Assembly: GCA_030824575.1 (NCBI GenBank)
Contig: JAVBXL010000156.1
Location: forward strand, 1-64,000
Source: a bacterium
Lineage (GTDB): Bacteria > Pseudomonadota > Alphaproteobacteria > Sphingomonadales > Sphingomonadaceae
Reading direction: 5' to 3'
Length of the DNA: 64,000 bases
Each line of letters begins with the position of its first letter. Position 1 is the first letter of the stretch. This document shows, piece after piece, positions 18,459-27,984 of this stretch. A program made the translations under genes and the position numbers. The notes under the pieces are model-generated. The model was not told where the DNA came from. It did no database searches and was given only the letters and a program-made list of their open reading frames with translations.

Positions 18459-18807
18459 ATCGCACTAACTCCTTCGGAACGATAAGGTCATTTTAGGTCG
18501 CAAACTTTTAAAGACAGCCGCAAATTTCGAAGTGTTGATAGGACATCGCAACAATAAACGGGAGGCACATTTGTTGCCTGGACATGCTTGGAATTACGCC
18601 GCCAGACAAACCTTTTGAAGCGGTCTGGCCGGCATTGGAAACCGGTATGGCAGCACGCGGCTACCGCCTGTTGAGATAGGAGCCTTCGGTTTGCTGGAAT
18701 GTATCGATCTGCCTGTTCGCTGGTCACGGCGGCCATCGGCGGCTTGACGGAAAATGTTCTCTCGGGAGCGCGCGTTAGCTGGCAGTGCTCCCTCGTCTTG
18801 GGTGATG

Positions 18808-18830
18808 CTGGCGACAGATATCGGCAGCGC
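18808..18830. repeat. 23-bp inverted repeat, left arm
   Basis: Begins CTGGCGACAGATATC and is perfectly complementary to 19121-19143. The two arms face each other as outer ends of a 336-bp segment without coding capacity, as in a MITE or a recombinase site pair. No matching target-site duplication was seen directly outside the arms. Confidence 0.75.
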
Positions 18831-19120
18831 GATCGGGCACCCCGCTGCGGGAAATGCCTCGAACTACCAGCCATGCATGATGCTTGCTCAGCGCCTGGCG
18901 TGAGGCATTCGCTCCATTCAGCGCTGCTAGAAACGAGACCCCACCGGATGCAGTCCTTAAGTTGTGGGGCCTCGCCGGACCTCCCTCTAGCTGTCGTGCA
19001 TGAATGTCGGGTGACCGGGAATGAGTGATAGGCCCAGAAGCGAGCAATAAGCGCCCTTTTCATGCTAGAGGCTGCCATGCCGGATTGGTCTGAATCATAG
19101 ATTGCAAGGCTGGGAAGGGA

Positions 19121-19143
19121 GCGCTGCCGATATCTGTCGCCAG
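19121..19143. repeat. 23-bp inverted repeat, right arm
   Basis: Ends GATATCTGTCGCCAG and is the exact reverse complement of 18808-18830, with 290 bp between the arms. Confidence 0.75.
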
Positions 19144-19934
19144 TATCTGATGTTGGGCCATCATTTTCACGCAGGTAGACCCCGACGCCAGAAAAGGGGG
19201 AGCGCCGGGGTCTGATCGAAGCGCGCCCTGGTGGGGACCGTAAGGACGCATTAACGATTTTGCGCATAATTATGAAAAAGTGATTAACGAACCGCCATTA
19301 TTGGAGATCGGAAAGCCCTACTTCCGTAGTTTGCCGTACCTGGAGATCAAGGGGGCCGCACCAGCAGAAATGATGGTATACAGCGCGAAGACGAGCAGAC
19401 CGTGCAGAGGCTTATCCTTGTGGTCACGCTGGCACGGCTAGTAGTCACCGTGCCTACCCCACAGTAGAGGCTGCCCGGGCCTGATCAGCGAACTAACTGG
19501 ACGTCGGATGCGCAATGCGGAACCTGCGGTCGGCTATCGGAAATCTGCCGCAACCGGCTCGACGACCGGCTAGGCGCGTAGCTGTCGTACCGTCGTCGAC
19601 CCTTTGTCGTCATTCAGCCGCCAATTTCTCGTTCCTAGGTGCGGTCCGTCCGCTAACCGGCAGGTCGCGACCAACATTCGCCATACCCGTCATCGTCTGC
19701 GATCGTCCGGTTCAGAGAAAACTTGTCGTTCATGCTTAGTGAAGCGGACAATCGGCAGTGCGCCCAATCCAACCTTTTTAGGCCACGATCCACGCTTCCC
19801 GTACGCGGTCGTGGGTTCGTGTGCCCCATGGTGCGCGTCGGGTCTGGGATCCGACTTTACCGGTCGCGCTCTACCGTCGGGAACCCATCGCTAGACTCCG
19901 CTCAAGATAACTATAAGCTTGTCTATACGGCAGC

Positions 19935-21152
19935 ATGGTTGCTGCGGAAGACAGTCGGAAGGGGAGAGGGCGTCTATTGGCATCGTCATCTAGATCTAGC
20001 TCCGCAGCACCGCAGGGTGCCGCACATATATTGCAGCTAGATCGAGCGCTCTATCTTCTCAGCAAGGCCGATGCAGACGTCTCCATTGCCGTCGAGTATT
20101 TCGACGACGTGTCTGCGCTGCGTGCCGGCGTTCCGATCCTCCACGAACAGGACAAGAACTCCGTCCGTTCGGGAGCCGACGTACTTGGGGACCGGAGCAA
20201 GGCCTTGTGGCGCACGTTGGAGATATGGCTGGATCTGCTACCGGGGCCGGATGGGCGGCTATGCGACCGCTACCTACTCGTCACGAATACGGTAGCCAAA
20301 GGCGCAATCGTCTCGGCGTTCAAGGCAGTAGGGGCCGGTATCAAAAGCCCGTCGGACGCCGTCCTCGTCCTTCGTTCGGCTGCCCGGCTGCGGTCAAAAT
20401 CGGCATCGAAGATCCAGACTACGATCGATACCGTACTCGCGAACGACGACGAGAGGCTCGAGCAGCTGGTGTCCCGTATCGAAATCGTTGAGGGATTCGA
20501 CATCGAAGTCGCTCGCCGGGAGATGGTGAACGGGTTCGCCATCCATCCGAGAGTCGATGCTACGTTTGTTCTCGATAAGCTGCTCGGTTGGATTACCGGC
20601 GTGCTGCGCAATCTCTGGGCCGCCCAACAGCCGGGTGTCATTTCGCGGCAAGCCTGCGTTCTTCAATGCAGGTCGATCGAAGAACAGTTGGCGAGGCAGC
20701 GCTTTTTGCCCAAGCCCGCCGGCGACGTGGTGGTGACCGAAGTCGATCGCGATCGAGCGCTGGCTCGCCCCTTCGTCGAGCACCTAAGCCGTATCGATCT
20801 TGAAGAAGATTGGGTTCTAGAGGCAGTCGAGCACTTCGTTCAATTCAATATCGAAAAGCATCGGCTCGCGGCCGAAGGCGAGATACCGGTCGAGGAATGG
20901 TTCAATCGTGCCGAGCGCCTCGGCCAGAGATGGCGAAATATCGTTCGACGCGCGAAGATGGATCTGCCCACCGGATCGCGCACGGAAGTAGGTCGGCAGA
21001 TACTGGCGCAGGCTACCTTCGACCACCACGAAAACTTGGCCGGGCAGGATTGCCACGAGTTGTACATGACGTCCGGTCATTATCATCGATTGGCCGATGA
21101 CGATAAAGTCTGGTGGGATCCGGATTTCAAGCCGATCGATGACCGCTCGTGA
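19935..21152 (+). CDS. ABC-3C system component with N-terminal nuclease-like domain
   Basis: A 405-residue protein, first of three tightly packed genes. Residues 28-80 ('GAAHILQLDRALYLL', 'IAVEYFDDV', 'ILHEQDKNS') resemble the PD-(D/E)XK core of Cap4/DUF4297-type dsDNA nucleases, with candidate residues E54, D57/D58 and Q72-x-K74. The remaining 300 residues are alpha-helical and unrecognised, as expected for the C-terminal region that docks to the other ABC-3C proteins. By family knowledge, ABC-three-component systems are predicted conflict systems in which this protein is the effector. The start at 19935 has no clear ribosome site. Its 3' end overlaps the next gene by 4 nt. Confidence 0.6.
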   Translation: MVAAEDSRKGRGRLLASSSRSSSAAPQGAAHILQLDRALYLLSKADADVSIAVEYFDDVSALRAGVPILHEQDKNSVRSGADVLGDRSKALWRTLEIWLDLLPGPDGRLCDRYLLVTNTVAKGAIVSAFKAVGAGIKSPSDAVLVLRSAARLRSKSASKIQTTIDTVLANDDERLEQLVSRIEIVEGFDIEVARREMVNGFAIHPRVDATFVLDKLLGWITGVLRNLWAAQQPGVISRQACVLQCRSIEEQLARQRFLPKPAGDVVVTEVDRDRALARPFVEHLSRIDLEEDWVLEAVEHFVQFNIEKHRLAAEGEIPVEEWFNRAERLGQRWRNIVRRAKMDLPTGSRTEVGRQILAQATFDHHENLAGQDCHELYMTSGHYHRLADDDKVWWDPDFKPIDDRS

Positions 21153-21640
21153 AAATGGATCATGAAGAGACCGTTCTTCGAAATCCGGCGCTCGGCGCGC
21201 GTACCTTCTGGCTATTCGCCAATGCCTTCTCAGAGAACAAATCGGGTGACCCGCCAGGCCTCCCCATTTTCTTGATAGCTGCAGGCATGCTGTATCACCG
21301 GAGTTCGGTTCAGAAGATCAAGGGGATGAACTTCGAAAGCGGGCTTTTGAAAGCGGTGTCGGATCGTCCGGATATCATCGCGGGCCTTCAGTACCGGATC
21401 GAAAGCTATGCCCCTGAGGCACTCCACGCACTGCAAGTGGGCGTGGCAGCGGGCCTTCTTCTTCGAGAGGGAGGCGAGGGACTGCCTGCGTTTAGGGCGA
21501 TCGGCCCCGCGTTGCCGCTCGCGATTCGGGAAGCGAGCGGCCACGTGAACGAGATGTTCCTGGCTGCCAAGCGACTGGGGACTTGGTTCGCCATCGAATC
21601 CCTAGAGAGCCTGCAGCGTCGTTTGATGATCGAGTTCTGA
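21149..21640 (+). CDS. ABC-3C system middle component
   Basis: A 163-residue mostly helical protein ('[37 protein letters not shown]') that matches the small middle component of ABC-3C systems in size, position and composition. The GTG start overlaps the upstream stop as GTGA; an ATG lies 6 nt further on. It ends 1 nt before the ATPase gene, so all three are co-translated. Its presumed role is to link the ATPase to the effector. The call depends partly on context. Confidence 0.6.
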   Translation: MKMDHEETVLRNPALGARTFWLFANAFSENKSGDPPGLPIFLIAAGMLYHRSSVQKIKGMNFESGLLKAVSDRPDIIAGLQYRIESYAPEALHALQVGVAAGLLLREGGEGLPAFRAIGPALPLAIREASGHVNEMFLAAKRLGTWFAIESLESLQRRLMIEF

Positions 21641-21641
21641 T

Positions 21642-23648
21642 ATGAAGCTTCTGATCCACCAACTTATTGTCTGGCCCGTCGATGTCAGCTTTGCGCCACG
21701 CGTCGTCAAGTTCGACCCGACCAAGGTGAGCGTGATCACCGGATGGAGTGCAACCGGAAAGTCGTCGATCATATCGATCATCGACTACGTCCTGGGGGCG
21801 AGCACCTGCACGATTCCGGTCGGGGAAATTCGGGATTATGCGTCTTGGTATGGGCTGGTGCTCGAGACCGATACGGGCCCCATGCGGGTGGCCCGGCAAA
21901 AGCCCGACGGTAGGCAAGCGTCTCAGGAATATTGGATACAGCAGGGCGCCGACACCGAAACACCGCTGCCGGCTCTTCCTATCGGAAATGCGAAAGCCGC
22001 CCACTTCAAGTTAATGATGGACACCCTATCCGGCCTGTCGAACCTGCAACTCGATCCGGAAGGCAAGGGGTTTAACGAGCGCGCGTCCTTCCGGGATATG
22101 GCCGCGTTCAATTTCCTCCCGCAGCACATCGTCGCCAATCCCTACACGATGTTTTTCAAAGCCGATTCCTCGAACCACCGGGAGAAACTTCGCAACGTCT
22201 TGCCGCTTGCGCTTGGGATTCTGACCAACGAGGATTTGATGCGGATGCATAGCCTGCACCTGCTCCAGGACCAGTTGCGTAAACTGGAGGCAGATTTGCG
22301 AATCCGTCGGAACGGCCTGCAAAATTGGCAGTCCAACGCGGTAGGCGCATTCTATCTCGCCCAGGAACTCAATCTTCTGCCCGCCGGCGGTGTGCCCGAC
22401 GATCTGCGATCCCTCATCGCATTGCTACAGAGTGTCGTGGATGCAGGCGGTACTACCGTCGCGGCGTCGGGACGGGTGTCGGTTTCGGTACAGCGGTTGG
22501 AAGACATTCGAAGGCGCGAGCAGGTGCTCGATGCCGAGATTGCGGCGAACAAGCGCAGGATGCGACGCCTAAAGAGCCTGCGCCGCTCGGTGTCGGACTA
22601 TGACGACGTGCTTCAGGATCAGCAGAGCCGCGTTGCCGGAGTGGGTTGGTTTAAAAGCGCCGTGACCGCAGAGAAGTGCGTACTTTGTGGCTCGGACTCC
22701 GACGAGGCACGGGTTGCGCTCGAAGCTCTCGATGGCCCGATTTCGGAACTGTCGGATCTGACCGCCGGAACGGCTTCGACCGCCCCCATGGTCGATAACG
22801 AAATTCTCGGAATCGAGCGCGCCTTAATCGCATCGGAACGCGCGATGCTGGAGTTGCGGCGAACCCGAAAGGAGTTCGAGACGGTAGTAGATCGAGAGCA
22901 GGGCCGGAGCCAAAGTCTGGAAAACGTCTATCGCTTTATCGGTCGAACCGAACAGGCATTGGCGATGCTCGGGGACGTGGAAGGAGACGACGGGCTGCAA
23001 TCCCAAGCAAACGCTCTGCAAAATCAGATCGGCGATCTTCAACGACAGCTGAACGCTGCGGATCGCAAGATCCGGGAAGAGGCCAAGGCGAAGCAAATCT
23101 CGGATTATATCGTCCGGTTTGTCGATGCCCTCGAGGTTGCGGGTGCCGAAGGTAAACCCGTTCTCGACCACCGCGAACTCAATCTAAAGTTCGAGCGAGA
23201 GGGCGCTAACAAACCGGACTATCTTTGGGAGATCGGCAGCGGCGAGAACTGGATGGCCTACCACTTGGCTACGCTCCTCGCAGTTCAAGGGGTGTGCCTC
23301 CTTCGGAAGGCAAACAATCCCGTTCCTTCCTTTCTCGTGATCGACCAGCCGAGCCAAGTTTATTTCCCAAGCGATACGTTCGACGTACTCATCGCCGATG
23401 CCGACGGCGCCTCGGCCCGCAAGAGCGCGCGAGGCCGCAAGCCGCTGGACGACCTCCAGAGTACACGGCAGATATTCGCTGCGCTCGCCCGAGCCCAGGA
23501 TAAATTCGATAATCAACTCCAGATTATCGTCCTTGACCACGCCGATCACCATGCTTGGGGCGGTCAGGATAATGTTTTCGAGGCGCAGAACTGGCGCGGA
23601 CTTAATGACTCGCTGATCCCCAACGCGTGGCTTCCTGACGCCGAGTAA
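21642..23648 (+). CDS. DUF3732 ABC-type ATPase of an ABC-3C system
   Basis: A 668-residue SMC/Rad50-like ABC ATPase. The Walker A is 'GWSATGKSS' (residues 34-42) and the Walker B region is '[15 protein letters not shown]' (D568), the characteristic DUF3732 signature. The middle (about 190-510) is coiled coil, interrupted by a zinc-hook-like 'CVLC' (C346, C349). It is the third gene of the operon, with a 1-nt gap after the middle component. Based on the family, it probably senses a foreign nucleic acid structure or protein and licenses the nuclease-like partner. It ends 40 bp from a convergent Shedu gene. Confidence 0.85.
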   Translation: MKLLIHQLIVWPVDVSFAPRVVKFDPTKVSVITGWSATGKSSIISIIDYVLGASTCTIPVGEIRDYASWYGLVLETDTGPMRVARQKPDGRQASQEYWIQQGADTETPLPALPIGNAKAAHFKLMMDTLSGLSNLQLDPEGKGFNERASFRDMAAFNFLPQHIVANPYTMFFKADSSNHREKLRNVLPLALGILTNEDLMRMHSLHLLQDQLRKLEADLRIRRNGLQNWQSNAVGAFYLAQELNLLPAGGVPDDLRSLIALLQSVVDAGGTTVAASGRVSVSVQRLEDIRRREQVLDAEIAANKRRMRRLKSLRRSVSDYDDVLQDQQSRVAGVGWFKSAVTAEKCVLCGSDSDEARVALEALDGPISELSDLTAGTASTAPMVDNEILGIERALIASERAMLELRRTRKEFETVVDREQGRSQSLENVYRFIGRTEQALAMLGDVEGDDGLQSQANALQNQIGDLQRQLNAADRKIREEAKAKQISDYIVRFVDALEVAGAEGKPVLDHRELNLKFEREGANKPDYLWEIGSGENWMAYHLATLLAVQGVCLLRKANNPVPSFLVIDQPSQVYFPSDTFDVLIADADGASARKSARGRKPLDDLQSTRQIFAALARAQDKFDNQLQIIVLDHADHHAWGGQDNVFEAQNWRGLNDSLIPNAWLPDAE

Positions 23649-23688
23649 GCGAAAGGCAGCTATCTTGCGCGTCTGATGGTGACTTGTC

Positions 23689-24954
23689 TTAGCGCCCGGT
23701 GTCGTCCAATCCATGGTTTTTGCGACGTTTGAGTGAGGCAATGATATTGTCGAGCCGGCGCAGCAGATCGTCATAGGTAATGATGTCGATCATGTTCGTA
23801 TACTTGCGTTTGATAACTTCAAGGTCGGCACGTTGCCCTTCGTCGAAGGCATCATGGCCATTGTCCTTGCGGTCGCGTCCCAGGATGCACATCGCCTTGG
23901 GATTGGTGATGCGGATTTCCAGTTTGGGTGGCAGTACCGTTTTGTATTTTTCGGTTAGCTTGTCTTCGCTCGCCCGGCCGCCCTTGCTCAGGTGGAACAG
24001 ATATTTCTCGGCCTGCATGATCGTGCCGGAGAGGATACCGGTCGGTACATAGTTATCGCGGTAGCGCGTCTTCCTGAGCAGGATATTTTGCTCCGGCTTC
24101 TTGATCTCGATGACATCAATATTGCCGCCCACATCGACCAGTGCGATGTCGATCTGGCGGTGGATGACCTTCCCCTTCGTTGTGTACCTGTCCTCGATCG
24201 GCAGCTTCTCGATCACCGCAATGTATTTAGGGAAGATCAACGGGAGAATGGCGAGCAGCTGCTTCTGCCATTCGTCCTCACTCTTGTCGCCGGCCTTGAG
24301 CCAGGCCTTAAGGGTGTCGCGGACCAGCTGAAACTTTTCAATCTCGGTAGTGAGCAGTTCCTTAGCTTGCAGCGGCACGTCGCTGCGCGGCGATTTGCGC
24401 TTGCTGAGATATACCTCGTACTGCGCCCGGAAGTCACGTTTGGGCTCGATATATTCGCCAATGATGTTCGTGACCCGCGCCTCGGCATAGCGATTGAGTT
24501 CATAGGTGTTGGGGAATTGCGCAATCAGATCCTCGAACACCTCGATCGGGATTGCATCGTCACGTTTCCCGCCAATGAGGATTTCCTCCGCGTCGGGAAT
24601 AAGCTTGGAGATCCGCTTGAAAATCGAGATGTTACGTTCGGCGACGAACAGCTTGCGACGCCATTCGACCCCGCTTTTGGCAATGAGCACGTCTTGGTCG
24701 ATGCCTAGCTTGCGGCCGGCGATGAGGTAGTGACTAGCGCCGGCCGAGGCGAGGCGGAAGCGATAGGTGAAGGGGGAATCGTCATCAATCTCATCTTGCG
24801 TCGGCTTTTCGATTAGGTCGTCGGAGATAAAGGTGAACACCTGGCTGATCTCGACTTCGCCGGTCTTCAGCTGCTCCATGATCCAGGCATTGCCTTGGAG
24901 CGTCGCTTCATATTCGAGCACCACGCCGCTGCGGCTAACCTTATAATCGGCCAT
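23689..24954 (-). CDS. sduA: Shedu-type (SduA, DUF4263) anti-phage nuclease
   Basis: A 421-residue protein with the Shedu PD-(D/E)XK core: 'EDEWQKQLLAILPLIFPKY' (E228, Q230), 'HRQIDIALVD' (D269) and 'IDVIEIKKPEQN' (E283-x-K285). The N-terminal 200 residues are a separate sensor-like region. Known Shedu proteins are single-gene defence nucleases, here read by homology of motif only. I chose ATG 24954 because a GGGGAGA element lies 7 nt upstream; a longer frame to 25101 adds 49 residues without such a site. It is convergent with the ABC-3C operon, which strengthens a defence-island reading. Confidence 0.8.
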   Translation of the reverse strand: MADYKVSRSGVVLEYEATLQGNAWIMEQLKTGEVEISQVFTFISDDLIEKPTQDEIDDDSPFTYRFRLASAGASHYLIAGRKLGIDQDVLIAKSGVEWRRKLFVAERNISIFKRISKLIPDAEEILIGGKRDDAIPIEVFEDLIAQFPNTYELNRYAEARVTNIIGEYIEPKRDFRAQYEVYLSKRKSPRSDVPLQAKELLTTEIEKFQLVRDTLKAWLKAGDKSEDEWQKQLLAILPLIFPKYIAVIEKLPIEDRYTTKGKVIHRQIDIALVDVGGNIDVIEIKKPEQNILLRKTRYRDNYVPTGILSGTIMQAEKYLFHLSKGGRASEDKLTEKYKTVLPPKLEIRITNPKAMCILGRDRKDNGHDAFDEGQRADLEVIKRKYTNMIDIITYDDLLRRLDNIIASLKRRKNHGLDDTGR

Positions 24955-25571
24955 TTCATTCTCCCCATTTGCTCCCGTTCCTAAGCCCACAACGTCAACC
25001 CGGCCAGTGGCAGACGTGACCGCTATAGTCGGGAATTCGAGGGCAGTGCTCACCAACGCCCAGAACCGCCCGACACTGAGAGCGGCCTGAACGTCCGACA
25101 TTGGAAGCTATCCAGCCCTTCGCTGGGTCGACCAGCAACGATCGAAATGTCCCACTTCCCGTCTACCGATGTAGACCCAAGCCAGACCCTCAGCCCTGAT
25201 TCTGCCGATCCCAAGTGCTGCCCGACCGCTTTCCCATTTAGAATGCACAAATCTGGCCGTAATGAGATTGTCCGCTGTTCGTGAAAGAAGTAAAAAGCTG
25301 GACGCATAGCCGCTACGCTGTCCCGAGAACGGGGGGGGCAATTCAACAGTCGGGCAGCGTGGCGTCTATTTGCTTCCGACCTCTTTGCACGCCACTGCAC
25401 CCGGCTCTGCGTCCTCTCCTCTCCTTAGACGCAAATGAGCAAGGGCGATGAATCTCTTGGTCGTGAAAGACGCTTTGCGGGTTTCCCGGTTACCGCCCCC
25501 AAGACGGTTGACAGTCGGCTCATCGGTTGACAGAAGAGGAAAATCGCCCGAATGGGCTTGGGGATGATGCA
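24955..25571. other. Gene-free stretch between Shedu and the XRE module
   Basis: About 615 bp with overlapping short frames on both strands but no recognisable domain. It must contain the divergent promoters of the Shedu gene and of the gene at 25572. Composition and frame breaks suggest decayed intergenic DNA. Confidence 0.5.
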
Positions 25572-26183
25572 ATGCGACCTTGGGATTACCATCCAGAACT
25601 AACCGAAGAACGCCTGGTAAAGGTCGCTCAGCTGCTTGCCTTGGGGCGAGGCAGCGCGGTCGATCGGTTTGACCCAACAATCGGTGACGATAATTGGACG
25701 CTGGGTGTCTGCGCTTACAATTACGGCTGTTTTCGGATCGCTCAAGCTGCAGGAGCCCCGGGGTTTGAATGGCTGGACGTCATAGACCCGGGCAAACATT
25801 TTCAATTCAGCATCGGGGGTGTTCCGATGCGGTTCTGGCGAGGCGATCCTGCCGAGCCCACCGCGAAGATCGTCGTCGCGACACCATTGGAGCAGTTGAT
25901 GCTCGACCTGGAGCCCGGCGTTTCTACGGCGGGGATGCTATTTCGCATTGGCGTCATCACCGACTTCGACGGTGCCCTTCTTGGCGCAAGTTTTGTTGCC
26001 CTTCGCAATGATCAACCGGAAACTGTCTGGCCGTTGCCGCTTGCCGAGGCTGAACCACTGGTCGTCTTGCTGGGCGACGAGCGGCCCGAAGGACGTGACC
26101 TGCCGCCGCCTGCTGTTGGCGATATCGATGGCGATGAACTTGATCGCGACGCCGGGCGCCGAGCTAGCCCTGACGGAGCCTAA
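25572..26183 (+). CDS. Unknown protein coupled to an XRE-ImmA/IrrE gene
   Basis: A 203-residue protein I do not recognise. It begins MRPWDYHPELTEERL, contains 'VDRFDPTIGDDNWTLGVCAYNYGCFRIA' and 'IDPGKHFQFSIGGVPMRFWRG', and ends with an acidic, Pro-rich tail. No signal peptide or membrane segment is present. ATG 25572 follows TTGGGGA; a TTG at 25527 would extend it by 15 residues. It ends 2 nt before the XRE-ImmA/IrrE gene, so the pair is co-translated. In such pairs the peptidase usually controls or degrades a repressor or toxin, so a two-gene regulatory or toxin-antitoxin-like unit is possible. Confidence 0.7.
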   Translation: MRPWDYHPELTEERLVKVAQLLALGRGSAVDRFDPTIGDDNWTLGVCAYNYGCFRIAQAAGAPGFEWLDVIDPGKHFQFSIGGVPMRFWRGDPAEPTAKIVVATPLEQLMLDLEPGVSTAGMLFRIGVITDFDGALLGASFVALRNDQPETVWPLPLAEAEPLVVLLGDERPEGRDLPPPAVGDIDGDELDRDAGRRASPDGA

Positions 26184-26185
26184 CT

Positions 26186-27343
26186 GTGACAACGAAAGGC
26201 AACACACCGGACCGCGGTCCGGGCGATGGTGCGCGCATGTTTCATGGTGACAAGCTAAGGCTGGCTCGCCTGCTTGCCGGTCTTTCGCTGGATGAGCTGG
26301 GCGGGATGGTGGCCACGAGCCGGCAGTTCGTTCATCAACTTGAGACTGGCGCCAAGGATCCCACGGAAGAGATGCGAGATGCGCTGGCCGCGGCCTTGTC
26401 GGTGAAGCCGACGTTTTTCGCCGCGCCCGCGATCAATCCCGTTCGCGAGGAAGATTGTCATTTCCGACGGCTTGCGAGCGCACCCCGCGGGTTGGTCGCT
26501 CAAGCAGTGGCGCGCGGTACTGCGGTAGAGACATTGGTAAACGGGCTTGAGACGCTGGTGCGATTGCCGGACGTGGATTTCCCTGAAGCAGCGCGGCCCG
26601 AGGGAGCCGATGCGATCGAGCGCCTCGCCGAGGATGCGCGGCTACATTGGGGGCTAGGCATCGACGGGCCGATCACTAGCATGACCCGCGTCCTGGAAAA
26701 TGCCGGTGCAGTGGTCGTCCAGTTCGACGATCTCACGGATCGGATCGACGCGTTGTCGATGGCCCGGCGTCGGCCGATCGTCGTACGTTCGACTGCGAAG
26801 GCCGCAGGTGCGCGGCTACGCTTCGATCTCGCGCACGAGGCTGCTCATCTGATCATGCATCAGGGCGTCATCACCGGCGATAATGTTACCGAAGGAGAAG
26901 CGCACCGTTTCGCCAGTGCCTTCCTGATCCCTCGAAGCGCCTTTGCTCGCGAATTTCCACGGACTAGGAGGGCGCTCGACTGGAACGCGCTGTTCGCAAT
27001 GAAGCTGCGATGGAAGGTCTCAGTGCGCGCCATCGCGCGGCGCGCGTTCGATCTTGGCCTTATCGATGCTGCACAATATCGCACTGCCAATATTCAGCTG
27101 GTGAAGACCGGACAGGCGAAGACGGAGCGGTATGACGACCGCATCCTGATTGAGGAACCGGAATTGTTGAATTCAGCCGTTGCATGGCTTGCGAACAAGA
27201 ATAGTGCCGGGATGCATCGATTGCTTGCTGATCTCGGTATGGCGCCAGCGTTGTTCACCCGCCTCACCGGACAAATCCTGCCCGACCTCCCGGACAATGT
27301 CGTTTCATTCCTGACTGTAGGCGCAAAAAGGCTCTCGTCATGA
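26186..27343 (+). CDS. XRE HTH plus ImmA/IrrE metallopeptidase
   Basis: A 385-residue two-domain protein. The N-terminus carries an XRE-type helix-turn-helix ('LRLARLLAGLSLDELGGMVATSRQFVHQLE'). The centre has the Zn-peptidase motif HEAAH (H217, E218, H221), with a downstream third-ligand region 'EGEAHRFASAFLIP'. This is the ImmA/IrrE (COG2856) architecture found in phage-induction control, toxin-antitoxin modules and stress regulators. It starts with GTG at 26186, 2 nt after the upstream stop. It is likely to autoregulate the promoter ahead of 25572. The target of proteolysis is unknown; the partner protein is the first candidate. Confidence 0.88.
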   Translation: MTTKGNTPDRGPGDGARMFHGDKLRLARLLAGLSLDELGGMVATSRQFVHQLETGAKDPTEEMRDALAAALSVKPTFFAAPAINPVREEDCHFRRLASAPRGLVAQAVARGTAVETLVNGLETLVRLPDVDFPEAARPEGADAIERLAEDARLHWGLGIDGPITSMTRVLENAGAVVVQFDDLTDRIDALSMARRRPIVVRSTAKAAGARLRFDLAHEAAHLIMHQGVITGDNVTEGEAHRFASAFLIPRSAFAREFPRTRRALDWNALFAMKLRWKVSVRAIARRAFDLGLIDAAQYRTANIQLVKTGQAKTERYDDRILIEEPELLNSAVAWLANKNSAGMHRLLADLGMAPALFTRLTGQILPDLPDNVVSFLTVGAKRLSS

Positions 27344-27344
27344 C

Positions 27345-27622
27345 CACCGGTTTCATCTCCAGCGCGATCACCAGCTCGACCTCATGATGCAGGTCCTGCG
27401 TGCGCGACGGAAAGGCAAGGTCCGCGCCGCTCGGCACGATTGCATCGGCGGGCTTGGTGAAGAAGAACGGCTCCTGCCGGTCAGGGTCCGATCCCATCTT
27501 GCGGGCATGGTCGGCATAATCTGTCCCACGCAGAAGATACGCCGGACTGGAAAGCGTGCCTTGCTGCCAAGAATGGCAATGGATGGGGCGACGACAATCG
27601 GAAGCGCAGGGCTGCTGGTCAT
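27345..27622 (-). pseudogene. Fumarylacetoacetate hydrolase family, 5' fragment
   Basis: Relic of the N-terminal part of an FAH-family hydrolase (fumarylpyruvate hydrolase type). The first frame reads 'GSKARFPVRRIFCVG'; after a 1-2 nt deletion the next frame continues 'DYADHARKMGSDPDRQEPFFFTKPADAIVPSG' and 'LHHEVELVIAL'. The catalytic C-terminal part is missing; the fragment ends where the XRE-ImmA gene ends on the opposite strand. This marks the right border of the defence-like insertion. Confidence 0.8.
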
Positions 27623-27710
27623 AACGGGCGGCCTTTCAAATCTGGACGGCTTCCTATGACGGGGTTGCGAGCCGTGGACAATCGCCTGTGCGCTCGGCTA
27701 TCGGCACGCC

Positions 27711-27920
27711 ATGAGCATCACAGCCACCATCATGAACGCTGCCACCAGTCGGCCCATCCAGAAGATGATTTTCGGTCGTATGCCCCAGCGCTATGCCACC
27801 TTCACCCTCGAATCGGGTGAGCGGGTCACGGCCGAGCGCATCGATGTCGGTAAGCCCGCGCCCGGCAAGTTCGCATCCCCTGTCGATATCTGGGTGACGG
27901 TCAAGCAGCCCGCTCTTTGA
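27711..27920 (+). CDS. Small hypothetical protein
   Basis: A 69-residue frame (MSITATIMNAATSRPIQKM...) with 'YATFTLESGERVTAERIDVGKPAPGKFASPVDIWVTV', a beta-rich pattern without a recognised family. It has an ATG start but no strong ribosome site. It lies at the left end of the transfer module. Confidence 0.45.
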   Translation: MSITATIMNAATSRPIQKMIFGRMPQRYATFTLESGERVTAERIDVGKPAPGKFASPVDIWVTVKQPAL

Positions 27921-27984
27921 AGCGGGCGTTCTGGGCGGCCGTGTAAACAGCTGCCGCACCGCTTCAGTGAGATCGACGCGCGTC

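Larger units (their letters stand above)
18459..19934. other. Gene-poor 1.5 kb region with inverted repeats
   Basis: No reading frame here shows a domain, good start or biased codon use. The longest, on the minus strand at 18488-19267, has a low-complexity Arg/Ser/Cys composition typical of shadow frames. The segment contains a 23-bp perfect inverted repeat pair (18808-18830 and 19121-19143), and a short GACCCCG/CGGGGTC hairpin near 19180-19215. It separates the catalase block from the defence-like genes and probably marks an insertion junction. Confidence 0.55.

Noticed and set aside
18488-19267. 259-residue open frame on the minus strand
   Set aside because: Arg/Ser/Cys-rich with no domain or ribosome site, and it spans the inverted-repeat segment; typical of a shadow frame in high-GC DNA.
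19286-19441. Short frame beginning GTG with 'EIGKPYFRSLPYLEIKG'
   Set aside because: Plausible-looking peptide of about 50 residues but without ribosome site, family or conserved context; it cannot be supported.
25050-25400. Minus-strand frame upstream of Shedu
   Set aside because: No domain; overlapping alternative frames are equally open, suggesting decayed intergenic DNA.
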